DNA from: Acholeplasmataceae bacterium
GTDB taxonomy: Bacteria > Bacillota_I > Bacilli_A > ML615J-28 > CAG-698
Length of the DNA: 14,435 bases
Assembly: GCA_012841765.1 (NCBI GenBank)
Contig: DUUA01000127.1
Coordinates: 1-14,435, forward strand
Direction of reading: 5' to 3'
Below the pieces are notes generated by a model, which ran no database searches, was not told the DNA's origin, and saw only the letters and a program-made list of their open reading frames with translations. How positions within the stretch are numbered: the first letter of the stretch is position 1; each line of letters starts with the position of its first letter. The translations under genes and the position numbers were made by a program. Below are positions 7,489 to 14,246 of this stretch, one piece after another.

Positions 7489-8619
7489 ATGGAATATAGA
7501 AAATGGTATGATAAAAAAATAACTACTTCTTTATTAGGATATGGAGCAATGAGATTTACAACAGATAAAGATGGAAATATTGAAAAAGAGAAAGCAGATG
7601 AATTAATTAAAAAAGCATATGATCGTGGTGTTAATTATTTTGATACAGCTATGCCTTATACTGATGGTAAAAATGAAGCGTTTTTGGGAGAGAGTTTAAA
7701 AAGATTTCCTAGAGAAAGTTTTTATTTGGCTACAAAACTTAGTTTAGGTTATTTAAAAACTAAAGAAGAGGTTTTAGGGGCTATTGATTTACAACTTAAA
7801 ACACTACAAACTGATTATATTGATTTTTATTTGCTTCATGCTTTAAACAAAGAAAAAATGGAAACTATTAAAGAATGGGGAATTTTAGATATTGTTAAAA
7901 AATGGCAAGAAGAAGGAAAAATTAAAAATATTGGTTTTTCTTTTCATGATGATTATAAAACTTTTAAACAAATATTAAATATGTATTCATGGGATTTTTG
8001 TCAAATACAACTTAATTATATGGACACTGAGTTTCAACAAGGTATTAAAGGTTATTTTGATTGCGAAGAAAAGAATATTCCTGTTGTTGTTATGGAACCG
8101 ATAAAAGGTGGAAAATTAGCGAATTTCAACAAAGAAGTTAGTAAAATATTTACTGATTATAATAGTGAAGTTAGTTTATCGAGTTGGGCATTAAGATATG
8201 TTGGCAGTTTACCAGGAGTAAAATGTATTTTAAGTGGGATGAATGAAATGTATATGGTTGATGATAATTTAAATACTTTTTCTAATTTTATTCCTTTAAA
8301 ACCTGAAGAACATAAGTTAATTATGACAGTCAAAAAGGCTTTAAAAAATATTTTTGAAGTTAATTGTACTAAATGTGGATACTGTATGCCTTGTCCTCAT
8401 GGCGTTGATATCCCTGGTAATTTTAGTATCTTTAATGATTATGCAATGTATAAAAATGAAGCAAGTGTTAAATGGCCTTTTTCTAATTTGAAAAAGAATG
8501 ATGCAGATTTTTCTCAGTGTATAGAATGTGGCGAATGTTTGCCAAAATGTCCTCAAAATATCGATATTCCTAATGAATTAAAACGTATGCAAGAAGAACT
8601 TAAATTTTTAGATGAATAA
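7489..8619 (+). CDS. aldo/keto reductase with C-terminal 4Fe-4S ferredoxin-like domain
   Basis: This is a predicted cytoplasmic NAD(P)H-linked oxidoreductase of the aldo/keto reductase superfamily, in the subgroup with a ferredoxin-like tail. The 376-residue product has a TIM-barrel domain (about 1-270) with the catalytic tetrad visible: Asp52 (YFDTA), Tyr57 (MPYTDG), Lys83 (ATKLS) and His117 (LLHAL). The tail carries two cysteine motifs, CTKCGYCMPCP (Cys293, 296, 299, 302) and CIECGECLPKCP (Cys344, 347, 350, 354). The first has two rather than three residues before its last cysteine, as is seen in this subgroup. The physiological substrate is unknown. The iron-sulfur tail points to an anaerobic or microaerobic cell. 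The gene has its own promoter and its last eight bases overlap rnmV, a position where Firmicutes often carry a tatD-type DNase gene instead. The start at 7489 has an AAAGGAAG four bases upstream. Confidence 0.93.
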   Translation: MEYRKWYDKKITTSLLGYGAMRFTTDKDGNIEKEKADELIKKAYDRGVNYFDTAMPYTDGKNEAFLGESLKRFPRESFYLATKLSLGYLKTKEEVLGAIDLQLKTLQTDYIDFYLLHALNKEKMETIKEWGILDIVKKWQEEGKIKNIGFSFHDDYKTFKQILNMYSWDFCQIQLNYMDTEFQQGIKGYFDCEEKNIPVVVMEPIKGGKLANFNKEVSKIFTDYNSEVSLSSWALRYVGSLPGVKCILSGMNEMYMVDDNLNTFSNFIPLKPEEHKLIMTVKKALKNIFEVNCTKCGYCMPCPHGVDIPGNFSIFNDYAMYKNEASVKWPFSNLKKNDADFSQCIECGECLPKCPQNIDIPNELKRMQEELKFLDE

Positions 8620-9175
8620 AAGAGGAACAATAGTAGTAGTTGAAGGGAAAAATGATTATTCCAAATTAAAAAGCATTTATCCAAATATGCAAATAATGAT
8701 AACAAATGGTAGCGCAATAGATAAAAGTTTAATTTCAGATTTAATAAAGCTAAGTAAAAACAATGAAATAATATTATTCTTGGATCCCGATGGTCCTGGA
8801 AGAATCATAAGAAAGACTCTTGAAAACAGCCTTTCTAAGGTCTCTCATGCGTTTTTAGATACTAATAAGGCAATTAGTAGAAACAAAAGAAAAGTCGGTA
8901 TAGAGCATGCTAGAGAGATAGATATTAGATATGCTTTAGATAATTACTATAAACCTAATAATAAACTTTTATATTCTTTTCAAGATTTGTATGATTGGGG
9001 ATTAGTAGGAAGTTCTTTTTCAGCATATAAAAGAGAGTATGTTGGAAAGAAACTTAATATTGGTTATAATAACGGAAAAACATTCCTATCTAGAATTAAT
9101 ATGTTTTCTGTTGAAAGAGGTCAATTAGAAAAATATGTGAAGGAGTATGAAAGTGAGCACACTAAAAAGAACTAA
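8612..9175 (+). CDS. rnmV: ribonuclease M5 (5S rRNA maturation), TOPRIM protein
   Basis: RNase M5 cleaves the 5S rRNA precursor, acting with ribosomal protein L18 in Bacillus. The 187-residue product starts with a TOPRIM domain: IVVVEGKND with the catalytic Glu11, and the FLDPDGPG motif with Asp58 and Asp60 as expected metal ligands. GIEHA near residues 96-100 is also typical. The length matches the family (about 180-190). The ATG sits inside the end of the reductase gene (overlap ATGAATAA), with no good Shine-Dalgarno directly upstream, so translation is likely coupled to the reductase. The next gene is rsmA, the same order as in Bacillus, which supports the assignment against a generic TOPRIM protein. 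Confidence 0.95.
   Translation: MNKRGTIVVVEGKNDYSKLKSIYPNMQIMITNGSAIDKSLISDLIKLSKNNEIILFLDPDGPGRIIRKTLENSLSKVSHAFLDTNKAISRNKRKVGIEHAREIDIRYALDNYYKPNNKLLYSFQDLYDWGLVGSSFSAYKREYVGKKLNIGYNNGKTFLSRINMFSVERGQLEKYVKEYESEHTKKN
9140..9145 (+). promoter_or_regulatory. ribosome-binding site that decides the rsmA start
   Basis: AAGGAG ends one base before the ATG at 9147, too close to serve it, but seven bases before the in-frame GTG at 9153, an ideal distance. This favours GTG 9153 as the rsmA start. Confidence 0.7.
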
Positions 9176-9998
9176 TAATTTAATAAGTAAATATAATTTA
9201 AGAATAAATAAAGATTTAGGGCAAAACTTTTTAGTAGATGATGAAGTTGTTCAAAGAATAATTTCAGAAGCTGAAGTAACTGATCGAACTTGTGTTATAG
9301 AAATAGGACCAGGGCTTGGAACACTTACATTTCCATTAGTTGAAAAATGTAAAAAAATAGTTGCTATTGAATTAGATAAAAGCTTGAGTTCTATATTACT
9401 AGAAGAAATAAAAGAGGATAATTTTGTTCTGTTTAATGAAGATATACTAAAAATTGATATGAACAAAGTTATTATGGAATTTGACAAAAATGATGAAATA
9501 ATTGTTATTAGTAATTTACCTTACTATATTACTACTCCTGTTATATTTCGTTTACTGGAAAATAATTTTAATATTATGCATTATGTTTTAATGGTGCAAA
9601 AAGAAGTAGGAAAAAGATTAACCGGAAAGCCAAAAACAAAAGATTATAATGCACTTTCTGTTTTAATGGATTATAAAACAAAAACTAAATATGCCTTTAC
9701 TGTTTCTAAAAATAGTTTTAAGCCAATTCCTAATGTTGAAAGCGCAGTTATTAAAATGAAATATTTGCCTGTTGATTTAAATATTAAAAATGATGAAAAG
9801 TTTTTAAAATTTATTAGTGATATTTTTGCAAATAGACGTAAGACTTTAGTGAATAATATTTCAGCATCTTACCATATAAGTAAAACTGTTCTTAATGAAT
9901 ATTTAGAGAAAAATAAATATAAAATAACCGTTAGAAGTGAAGAATTAACGTTAATAAATATTGCAAATATTTATAAAGGATTATTTGAAAATGAATAA
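9153..9998 (+). CDS. rsmA: 16S rRNA (adenine-1518/1519) dimethyltransferase
   Basis: RsmA (KsgA) uses S-adenosylmethionine to dimethylate two adjacent adenines in the 3' terminal hairpin of 16S rRNA during 30S assembly. The product, 281 residues from GTG 9153, shows the expected motifs: the DLGQNFLVD N-terminal block, the SAM-binding motif VIEIGPGLGTLT at about 47-58, the catalytic NLPYYITTPVI block at about 124-134, and FKPIPNVESAV in the C-terminal part. The length is typical (about 270-290). An ATG at 9147 would add two residues, but the ribosome-binding site favours GTG 9153. The start overlaps the rnmV 3' end by 23 bases, and the gene overlaps ispE by eight, so rnmV, rsmA and ispE are very probably translated from one message. 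Confidence 0.96.
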   Translation: MSTLKRTNNLISKYNLRINKDLGQNFLVDDEVVQRIISEAEVTDRTCVIEIGPGLGTLTFPLVEKCKKIVAIELDKSLSSILLEEIKEDNFVLFNEDILKIDMNKVIMEFDKNDEIIVISNLPYYITTPVIFRLLENNFNIMHYVLMVQKEVGKRLTGKPKTKDYNALSVLMDYKTKTKYAFTVSKNSFKPIPNVESAVIKMKYLPVDLNIKNDEKFLKFISDIFANRRKTLVNNISASYHISKTVLNEYLEKNKYKITVRSEELTLINIANIYKGLFENE

Positions 9999-10821
9999 AG
10001 TTTATGAAAAAGCTTATGCTAAAGTTAATTTAGGTTTAAAGGTTGGGAAAAAAAGATTCGATGGATATCACAATATTGAAACATTAATGGCTAGAATTGA
10101 TTTATGTGACAATATAACTTTAAAAGATAGCGAAGATATTGTCATAGAAGGAATGAATATACCTCTAAAAGAAAATTTAATGTATAAAGTAATTACTTTG
10201 GTGAAAGATAAATATAATATAAAAAATAATGTTAAAGTTGAAATTAACAAGAAAATACCAATTGGAGCTGGCCTGGGTGGGGGCAGCAGCGATGCCGCTG
10301 CCATAATTAGAGGATTGAACAAGTTATGGAACTTAAATCTTTCTATTGAAATGATGGAAGAATTAGGGCAAATAATTGGTAGCGATGTTCCGTTTTTTAT
10401 TACAGGAAAAACTAGTCATGTAATGGGAAGGGGAGAGATATTAAATAAGGTCAAATTATCTTTACCATATAAAATATTACTAGTTAATTTAGCTGTTAAT
10501 ATTAGTACCAAAACAGTATATGAAAATTATAGAGAAAAAAACAATTTTAATTTTGAATATAACATCGCTAATCTAAATTTACATCAATTGAAGAATGATC
10601 TTGAAACTGTGTATAAAGAAAGTTATCCAGAAATTTCTATTTTAATGAATAATATTAAGCATGATTTGGGTGGTGAGTTAAATATAATGAGTGGATCTGG
10701 ACCGACGATTTTCGCTCTTTATAATAAAAATAAATGTATTAATCAAATAAAGCAAAATATTGAAAGAAAATATAATGTTTTTGTTTTTGAATCCTTTTTT
10801 ATAGAAGATAAAATAAACTAA
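9991..10821 (+). CDS. ispE: 4-(cytidine 5'-diphospho)-2-C-methylerythritol kinase
   Basis: IspE phosphorylates CDP-methylerythritol with ATP, a middle step of the non-mevalonate (MEP) isoprenoid pathway. The 276-residue product is a GHMP kinase: AYAKVNLGL near the N-terminus (about 9-17), the glycine-rich ATP loop PIGAGLGGGSSDAAA from residue 90, DVPFF at about 132-136, and the C-terminal MSGSGPTIFAL motif near 235. The ATG at 9991 gives the normal N-terminus. It has AAAGGA ten bases upstream and shares an ATGAATAA overlap with the rsmA stop. The frame also opens ten codons earlier at TTG 9961, but those residues are not family-like. The ATP-loop codons form a strikingly GC-rich island, noted under findings. 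Presence of ispE implies isoprenoids are made by the MEP route. Confidence 0.95.
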   Translation: MNKVYEKAYAKVNLGLKVGKKRFDGYHNIETLMARIDLCDNITLKDSEDIVIEGMNIPLKENLMYKVITLVKDKYNIKNNVKVEINKKIPIGAGLGGGSSDAAAIIRGLNKLWNLNLSIEMMEELGQIIGSDVPFFITGKTSHVMGRGEILNKVKLSLPYKILLVNLAVNISTKTVYENYREKNNFNFEYNIANLNLHQLKNDLETVYKESYPEISILMNNIKHDLGGELNIMSGSGPTIFALYNKNKCINQIKQNIERKYNVFVFESFFIEDKIN

Positions 10822-10885
10822 TATTTAACTAAACAATAAATAATGATAAAAATGATAAGGTTTTCACAAATTTTTAGAAAAACTA

Positions 10886-10913
10886 TTGTATTATTTTATT
10901 TTAATGTTATAAT
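10886..10913 (+). promoter_or_regulatory. spoVG promoter
   Basis: TTGTAT (10886-10891) and TATAAT (10908-10913) are separated by 16 bases, and TG one base before the -10 makes it an extended -10. A purine-rich AGGGAAGG ribosome-binding site follows before the ATG at 10943. The rest of the 121-base gap after ispE shows no terminator that I can support. Confidence 0.8.
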
Positions 10914-10942
10914 ACAGTTGTAAAGAGAGGGAAGGTATATTT

Positions 10943-11197
10943 ATGCAAATCACTGATGTTAGGGTTAAGAAGATCGATAATGAAAGCCGTTTAAAAGCAA
11001 TAGTGTCTATTACTTTTGATAACTGTTTTGTTATCCATGATTTAAGAGTGATTCAAGGTGATGCAGGCTTATTTGTTACAATGCCAAGCAGAGCTGCTAA
11101 AGATGGTAAATATCGAGATATTGCTCATCCAATAAATGCAGCTACCCGTGAAGAAATTGAAAAAGCAGTTTTAGAAAAATATAATGCTGAAGAATAA
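10943..11197 (+). CDS. spoVG: SpoVG family RNA/DNA-binding regulator
   Basis: SpoVG proteins are small nucleic-acid-binding regulators, named for a sporulation and septation role in Bacillus but also found in non-sporulating bacteria. The 84-residue product matches the family along its length: [12 protein letters not shown] at the start, the central [21 protein letters not shown] block (about 30-50, including [10 protein letters not shown]) and KYRDIAHPI near 58-66. The length is close to the conserved core, without the long acidic tail of some homologues. It has its own promoter and is followed at once by a terminator, so it is transcribed alone. Its position between ispE and prs matches Bacillus. 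No sporulation gene is visible, so a sporulation role should not be assumed. Confidence 0.96.
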   Translation: MQITDVRVKKIDNESRLKAIVSITFDNCFVIHDLRVIQGDAGLFVTMPSRAAKDGKYRDIAHPINAATREEIEKAVLEKYNAEE

Positions 11198-11220
11198 AGG
11201 TACCTTAGGGTATCCTTTTT
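11197..11220 (+). terminator. spoVG intrinsic terminator
   Basis: AAGGTACC (11197-11204) pairs with GGTATCCTT (11209-11217) with one bulged T, loop TTAG, followed by Ts to 11220. It begins at the last base of the spoVG stop codon. Confidence 0.85.
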
Positions 11221-11257
11221 ATTGAGGAAAAGTATTTTTAAGGTAATTTATTATTAT

Positions 11258-11277
11258 AAGCACTATGTGCTTTTTTT
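11258..11277 (+). terminator. second intrinsic terminator between spoVG and prs
   Basis: AAGCAC (11258-11263) pairs with GTGCTT (11267-11272) around the loop TAT, and a run of Ts reaches 11277. It lies 37 bases after the first terminator and upstream of the prs promoter. It may be a back-up terminator or a remnant of a lost gene's end. Confidence 0.85.
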
Positions 11278-11288
11278 GTTTTTTAGGA

Positions 11289-11317
11289 TTGCAAAAAGTA
11301 GGGTATTAAGATATAAT
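11289..11317 (+). promoter_or_regulatory. prs promoter
   Basis: TTGCAA (11289-11294) and a consensus TATAAT (11312-11317) are separated by exactly 17 bases. Initiation near 11324 would give a short leader containing the AAGGGGGG ribosome-binding site (11328-11335), seven bases before the prs ATG. There is no room for an attenuator, so control would be at initiation. Confidence 0.85.
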
Positions 11318-11342
11318 CAATTTGTATAAGGGGGGATGAAAA

Positions 11343-12314
11343 ATGGCAGTTGTTCACGGTAAGAAGGTAAAACTTTTTACTTTAAATTCGAATCCTGAAT
11401 TAGCAAGAGAAATTGCTGAATATATGGGTATAGAATTATCAGAGTGTAATGTAACGAGATTTGCGGATGGTGAATTAAATATAAACATTTCGGAAACTGT
11501 GAGAGGTCATGATGTTTTTGTTATTCAGTCTACTTCAGCTCCAGTTAATGAACATTACATGGAGTTATTAATAATGATTGATGCTTTAATTAGGGCTTCA
11601 GCAAAAACTGTTAATGTGGTAATGCCTTATTATGGATATTCTAGACAAGATAGAAAAGCACTTTCAAGACAACCTATTTCTGCACGATTAGTTGCTGACT
11701 TATTGGAGGTTGCTGGTGCTACTAGAGTTTTATCAATGGATTTACATGCAGCCCAGATTCAAGGATTTTTTAAAATACCTATTGATAACTTTGAGGCAGC
11801 TCCGATTATGGTTAGATATATAAAAGAAAAGAAACTTGAAGATTTTGTTATTGTATCTCCAGATCACGGTGGGGCTACAAGAGCAAGAAAATTTGCTGAA
11901 AATTTCAATGCACCTCTTGCAATTATTGATAAAAGAAGACCAAGACCAAATGTGGTTGAAGTTATGAGTATTATTGGTGACGTTAAAGGGAAGAACGCTA
12001 TTATAGTTGATGATATTGTCGATACTGCAGGATCTGTAACGGCAGCTTCTAATGCACTTGTTTTAGCCGGTGCTAAAGATATTTATGTTGTGGCAACACA
12101 CCCTGTTTTATCTGACCCTGCAATAGAGAGATTGCAGAATTCAGCAATTAAGGAAGTGATTACTACTAATTCTATTAAATTGCCTGAGTATAAAAGAATA
12201 GCTAAAATTACTCAACTGTCGATTGCTAAAATTATTGGGCAAGGAATATTAAATATTATCGATGACAAAGCAGTTAGTGATTTGTTTAAATATAATCCAA
12301 AAATAAATTTTTAA
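11343..12314 (+). CDS. prs: ribose-phosphate pyrophosphokinase (PRPP synthetase)
   Basis: Prs transfers pyrophosphate from ATP to ribose 5-phosphate, making PRPP for purine, pyrimidine and NAD synthesis and for nucleobase salvage. The 323-residue product is a full-length class I enzyme: [16 protein letters not shown] near the start, RFADGELNI (about 39-47), [10 protein letters not shown] (about 97-106), [12 protein letters not shown] (about 135-146), and the PRPP-binding loop [10 protein letters not shown] near residues 222-231. The start at 11343 has a strong Shine-Dalgarno; an ATG at 11336 is out of frame. In Bacillus, glmU lies between spoVG and prs; here it is absent. The next gene, a nucleobase permease under a guanine riboswitch, fits a salvage theme because imported bases need PRPP. 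No clear terminator follows the stop. Confidence 0.97.
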   Translation: MAVVHGKKVKLFTLNSNPELAREIAEYMGIELSECNVTRFADGELNINISETVRGHDVFVIQSTSAPVNEHYMELLIMIDALIRASAKTVNVVMPYYGYSRQDRKALSRQPISARLVADLLEVAGATRVLSMDLHAAQIQGFFKIPIDNFEAAPIMVRYIKEKKLEDFVIVSPDHGGATRARKFAENFNAPLAIIDKRRPRPNVVEVMSIIGDVKGKNAIIVDDIVDTAGSVTAASNALVLAGAKDIYVVATHPVLSDPAIERLQNSAIKEVITTNSIKLPEYKRIAKITQLSIAKIIGQGILNIIDDKAVSDLFKYNPKINF

Positions 12315-12321
12315 ATAGTTC

Positions 12322-12350
12322 TTGAGTTATTAATTAGATGCTGATATAAT
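12322..12350 (+). promoter_or_regulatory. promoter of the riboswitch/permease transcript
   Basis: TTGAGT (12322-12327) and consensus TATAAT (12345-12350) are separated by 17 bases, with TGA before the -10 making it extended. Initiation near 12357 would put the purine aptamer about 13 bases into the transcript. Confidence 0.88.
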
Positions 12351-12369
12351 ACTATAGAAAAGTGAAAAA

Positions 12370-12437
12370 GCCGTATAAGTTCAATGATAAGGATTGAAAG
12401 TTTCTACCCCGAAGCCGTAATATTTCGGGACTACGCC
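12370..12437 (+). promoter_or_regulatory. purine (guanine-class) riboswitch aptamer
   Basis: The sequence fits the purine riboswitch fold. P1 (GCCGTA with TACGCC, one mismatch) is followed by TAA in J1/2. P2 (GTTCAAT with ATTGAAA) is closed by loop GATAAGG. The J2/3 core is GTTTCTACC, P3 is CCCGAA with TTCGGG, and its loop contains CCGTAAT. The L2 GG and L3 CC that pair between loops are both present. The specificity base, C at 12431 in GGGACTAC, corresponds to C74 of the xpt aptamer, so the ligand should be guanine or hypoxanthine rather than adenine. The core U51 equivalent is kept, which argues against the 2'-deoxyguanosine variant found in some Mollicutes. The 3' arm of P1 overlaps the antiterminator, consistent with an OFF switch. 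Confidence 0.93.
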
Positions 12438-12485
12438 TAAAACACCTACAAGGGATTTTTAGGCCTAGAATTAGGCCTTTTCTTT
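12435..12485 (+). terminator. riboswitch expression platform: antiterminator and terminator
   Basis: The terminator is AGGCCTA (12461-12467), loop GAAT, TAGGCCT (12472-12478), then a T-rich tract to 12485. The competing antiterminator pairs GCCTAAAA (12435-12442) with TTTTAGGC (12457-12464). GCC at 12435-12437 is also the 3' end of aptamer P1. Ligand binding should lock P1, break the antiterminator and let the terminator form, so guanine would switch the permease off. Confidence 0.9.
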
Positions 12486-12500
12486 AAGCAAGGAGAACAC

Positions 12501-12620
12501 ATGAAAAAAAGTTTAGTATTTGTTAATAGCAGAACAGGTCTTGCTTGCAAGAAACTTTTTTCATCTTTCTTTGATATTAAAGATGTTTTCATTATTTCAA
12601 ATTTTATATTTATTCAATAA
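12501..12620 (+). CDS. small ORF (39 aa), possible leader peptide upstream of the permease
   Basis: I do not recognise this peptide. It begins MKKSLVFVNSR, has one cysteine at position 16, and ends in a hydrophobic Phe/Ile-rich stretch (FIISNFIFIQ). An AAGGAG ribosome-binding site lies at 12490-12495, five bases before the ATG, which is better than several larger genes here have. The ORF begins 15 bases after the riboswitch terminator, and its TAA ends one base before the stem of a second terminator. A ribosome at the stop codon would cover the stem's 5' arm, so translation could relieve termination into the permease gene. An internal hairpin, CATCTTT with AAAGATG (12562-12585), lies within it. 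It could instead be a gene remnant or a chance frame in AT-rich DNA. Confidence 0.45.
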   Translation: MKKSLVFVNSRTGLACKKLFSSFFDIKDVFIISNFIFIQ

Positions 12621-12621
12621 G

Positions 12622-12645
12622 GGTCTTATTTTAAGACCTTTTTTT
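12622..12645 (+). terminator. second intrinsic terminator, directly before the permease gene
   Basis: GGTCTTA (12622-12628) pairs perfectly with TAAGACC (12632-12638) around TTT, followed by seven Ts (12639-12645). Only 23 bases separate it from the permease ATG, too few for a promoter, so permease mRNA must come from read-through. GGTCTT also occurs at 12537-12542 inside the small ORF and could compete for the 3' arm. Confidence 0.88.
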
Positions 12646-12668
12646 CTAGAAAAAAAGGAGGAAAAAAA

Positions 12669-14069
12669 ATGAATCAAAGAATGATTTTAGGAGCGAAGGA
12701 TCGTCCAAAAACTGGAAAATGGTTTTTGCTGAGTTTTCAACATGTGTTTGCAATGTTTGGTGCTACAATATTAGTCCCAATTTTAACTGGGTTACCAATA
12801 TCAGTTGCATTATTTACATCAGGAGTTGGTACTTTAATTTACATAGTTTGTACTAGAGCAAAAGTACCGGTTTATCTAGGCAGTTCGTTTGCGTATATTA
12901 CTCCAATTATTGCTGTATCAGGATTTAATCCAGAACTGGGGATAGCAGGAAGCTATGGTGCGGTTCTTACAGGGTTATTTACTGTTGGTATTGTTTATAT
13001 TATAATAGCAGTGGTTATTAAGTTTGCTGGCACAAAGTGGATAAATGTGGTATTTCCTCCGATTATTATTGGGCCGATGATTGCAATTATTGGTTTTGGA
13101 TTATCTGGTTCTGCAGTTTCTAATGCTGGGTTAATTTCAGGTGGAGATTGGAAGGTAATGCTTGTTGCACTTGTTTCGGTGTTGATTGTTGCTTTTGTTG
13201 CTATTAAGGCAAAAGGATTCTTTAAAATTATTCCGTTTTTATCAGGAATAGTTGGTGGATATATTTTAGGAGCTGCTTTAGGATTGATAGATTTTGCTCC
13301 TGTAATTGCAGTATTGAAAGCTCCTGCTCAATGGTTTGGTCTTCCTGAATTTATCTTTTTAGGATTTAAGGATGCATCTTATGTTGTAGGGTCAAGTACT
13401 ATTACTGTTGCTAAAATAAGTTTTGCAGCATTAATGACTATTCTACCTTTGGCTTTTGTTACTGCTTGTGAACATATTGGCGACCATGCTGTTTTATCTG
13501 AAATTACTGGTGAAGATTATTTGCAAGATCCAGGTCTACATAGAACTATGTTAGGCGATGGAATTGCAACTGCTTTTGCGGCATTGTTTGGTGGTCCTGC
13601 TAATACAACTTATGGAGAAAATACAAGTGTAGTAGGAATGACAAGAGTAGGATCTGTTTGGGTAACTGGACTTGCGGCGGTTATTGCAATCTGTTTATCT
13701 TTTATCAATGTCTTTATCGCAGTTATTAATACTATTCCTTTAGCTGTAATGGGTGGTATTTGTATTATTCTGTATGGTTTTATTGGGATGAATGGAATTA
13801 AGGTTTTAATTAATTCTAAAGTAGATTTAAATAAAACAAGGAACATGATTATTGCATCAGCAATGTTGGTTATTGGTTTAGGTGGAGCTGTAATAGGAAT
13901 AACTAACGAAACTATAAACTTTACTTTAAGTGGAATGAGTTTAGCTGCTGTTGTGGGCGTTTTATTAAATCTAATATTACCAAGAAAAGAATCAGAAGTA
14001 ATTCATAGTGAAGATTTAAAAATTGAAACAGAAACTAGTGATAGTGAAAAAATAGAAACAGGAGAATAA
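12669..14069 (+). CDS. NCS2-family nucleobase permease, UraA/PyrP-like
   Basis: This is a polytopic membrane transporter of the nucleobase:cation symporter-2 family, expected to import a nucleobase with protons. The 466-residue product is almost wholly hydrophobic, consistent with about 14 helices. It starts with FQHVFAMFGATILVP (about 23-37) and has YLGSSFAYI near 71-79. Two key acids match substrate-binding Glu241 and Glu290 of E. coli UraA: Glu268 in CEHIGD and Glu317 in NTTYGENTSVVG, with the same 49-residue spacing. UraA His245 is Asp272 here, as in many Firmicutes homologues. These features favour a uracil-permease branch over the xanthine (PbuX) branch, yet a guanine-class riboswitch controls it, so specificity is open between uracil and a purine. 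The tail (about 440-466) is charged and rich in Glu and Ser. An AGGAGG at 12656-12661 lies seven bases before the ATG. Confidence 0.92.
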   Translation: MNQRMILGAKDRPKTGKWFLLSFQHVFAMFGATILVPILTGLPISVALFTSGVGTLIYIVCTRAKVPVYLGSSFAYITPIIAVSGFNPELGIAGSYGAVLTGLFTVGIVYIIIAVVIKFAGTKWINVVFPPIIIGPMIAIIGFGLSGSAVSNAGLISGGDWKVMLVALVSVLIVAFVAIKAKGFFKIIPFLSGIVGGYILGAALGLIDFAPVIAVLKAPAQWFGLPEFIFLGFKDASYVVGSSTITVAKISFAALMTILPLAFVTACEHIGDHAVLSEITGEDYLQDPGLHRTMLGDGIATAFAALFGGPANTTYGENTSVVGMTRVGSVWVTGLAAVIAICLSFINVFIAVINTIPLAVMGGICIILYGFIGMNGIKVLINSKVDLNKTRNMIIASAMLVIGLGGAVIGITNETINFTLSGMSLAAVVGVLLNLILPRKESEVIHSEDLKIETETSDSEKIETGE

Positions 14070-14093
14070 CTTTACTAAATATTTAATAATTTA

Positions 14094-14136
14094 TTAAACG
14101 AGACGAATATATTTTGTCTCGTTTAATTTTTTATTT
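14094..14136 (+). terminator. intrinsic terminator after the permease
   Basis: TTAAACGAGAC (14094-14104) and GTCTCGTTTAA (14116-14126) form a perfect 11-bp stem with an 11-base AT-rich loop, followed by a T-rich tract. It isolates the permease transcript from the rRNA promoters 16 bases further on. Confidence 0.93.
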
Positions 14137-14151
14137 AATCTATTAAAATTG

Positions 14152-14180
14152 TTGACTTTAAAGGCTGTTTATAGTATACT
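14152..14180 (+). promoter_or_regulatory. rRNA operon promoter P1
   Basis: TTGACT (14152-14157) and TATACT (14175-14180) with a 17-base spacer form a near-consensus housekeeping promoter. Initiation about seven bases after the -10 would fall near G14187, reminiscent of the GTP-initiating rrn promoters of Bacillus; the exact start is inferred. The upstream AT-rich bases could act as an UP element. Confidence 0.85.
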
Positions 14181-14246
14181 TATTAAGCGTATGTGGAGGT
14201 ACATTCACTGCCAAGAAATTTACAAAGGAATATAGCCTTTTATTTC

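Noticed and set aside
9961..9990. TTG 9961 as the ispE start
   Set aside because: It would add ten residues not seen in the family; ATG 9991 has AAAGGA upstream and gives the normal N-terminus.
11336..11345. ATG at 11336 as the prs start
   Set aside because: It is out of frame with prs and abuts the ribosome-binding site; ATG 11343 is in frame with correct spacing.
12315..12321. Terminator directly after prs
   Set aside because: The sequence is AT-rich but forms no stem with a T tract; transcription may continue to the riboswitch terminator.
12370..12437. 2'-deoxyguanosine or adenine riboswitch instead of guanine
   Set aside because: The specificity base is C (12431), which excludes adenine, and the GTTTCTACC core keeps the base that is altered in the known Mollicutes deoxyguanosine variant.
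12486..12621. A second riboswitch (for example PRPP, ppGpp or PyrR-binding type) in the leader
   Set aside because: I could not match any known aptamer core there; a coding frame with a ribosome-binding site and simple hairpins explains the stretch better.
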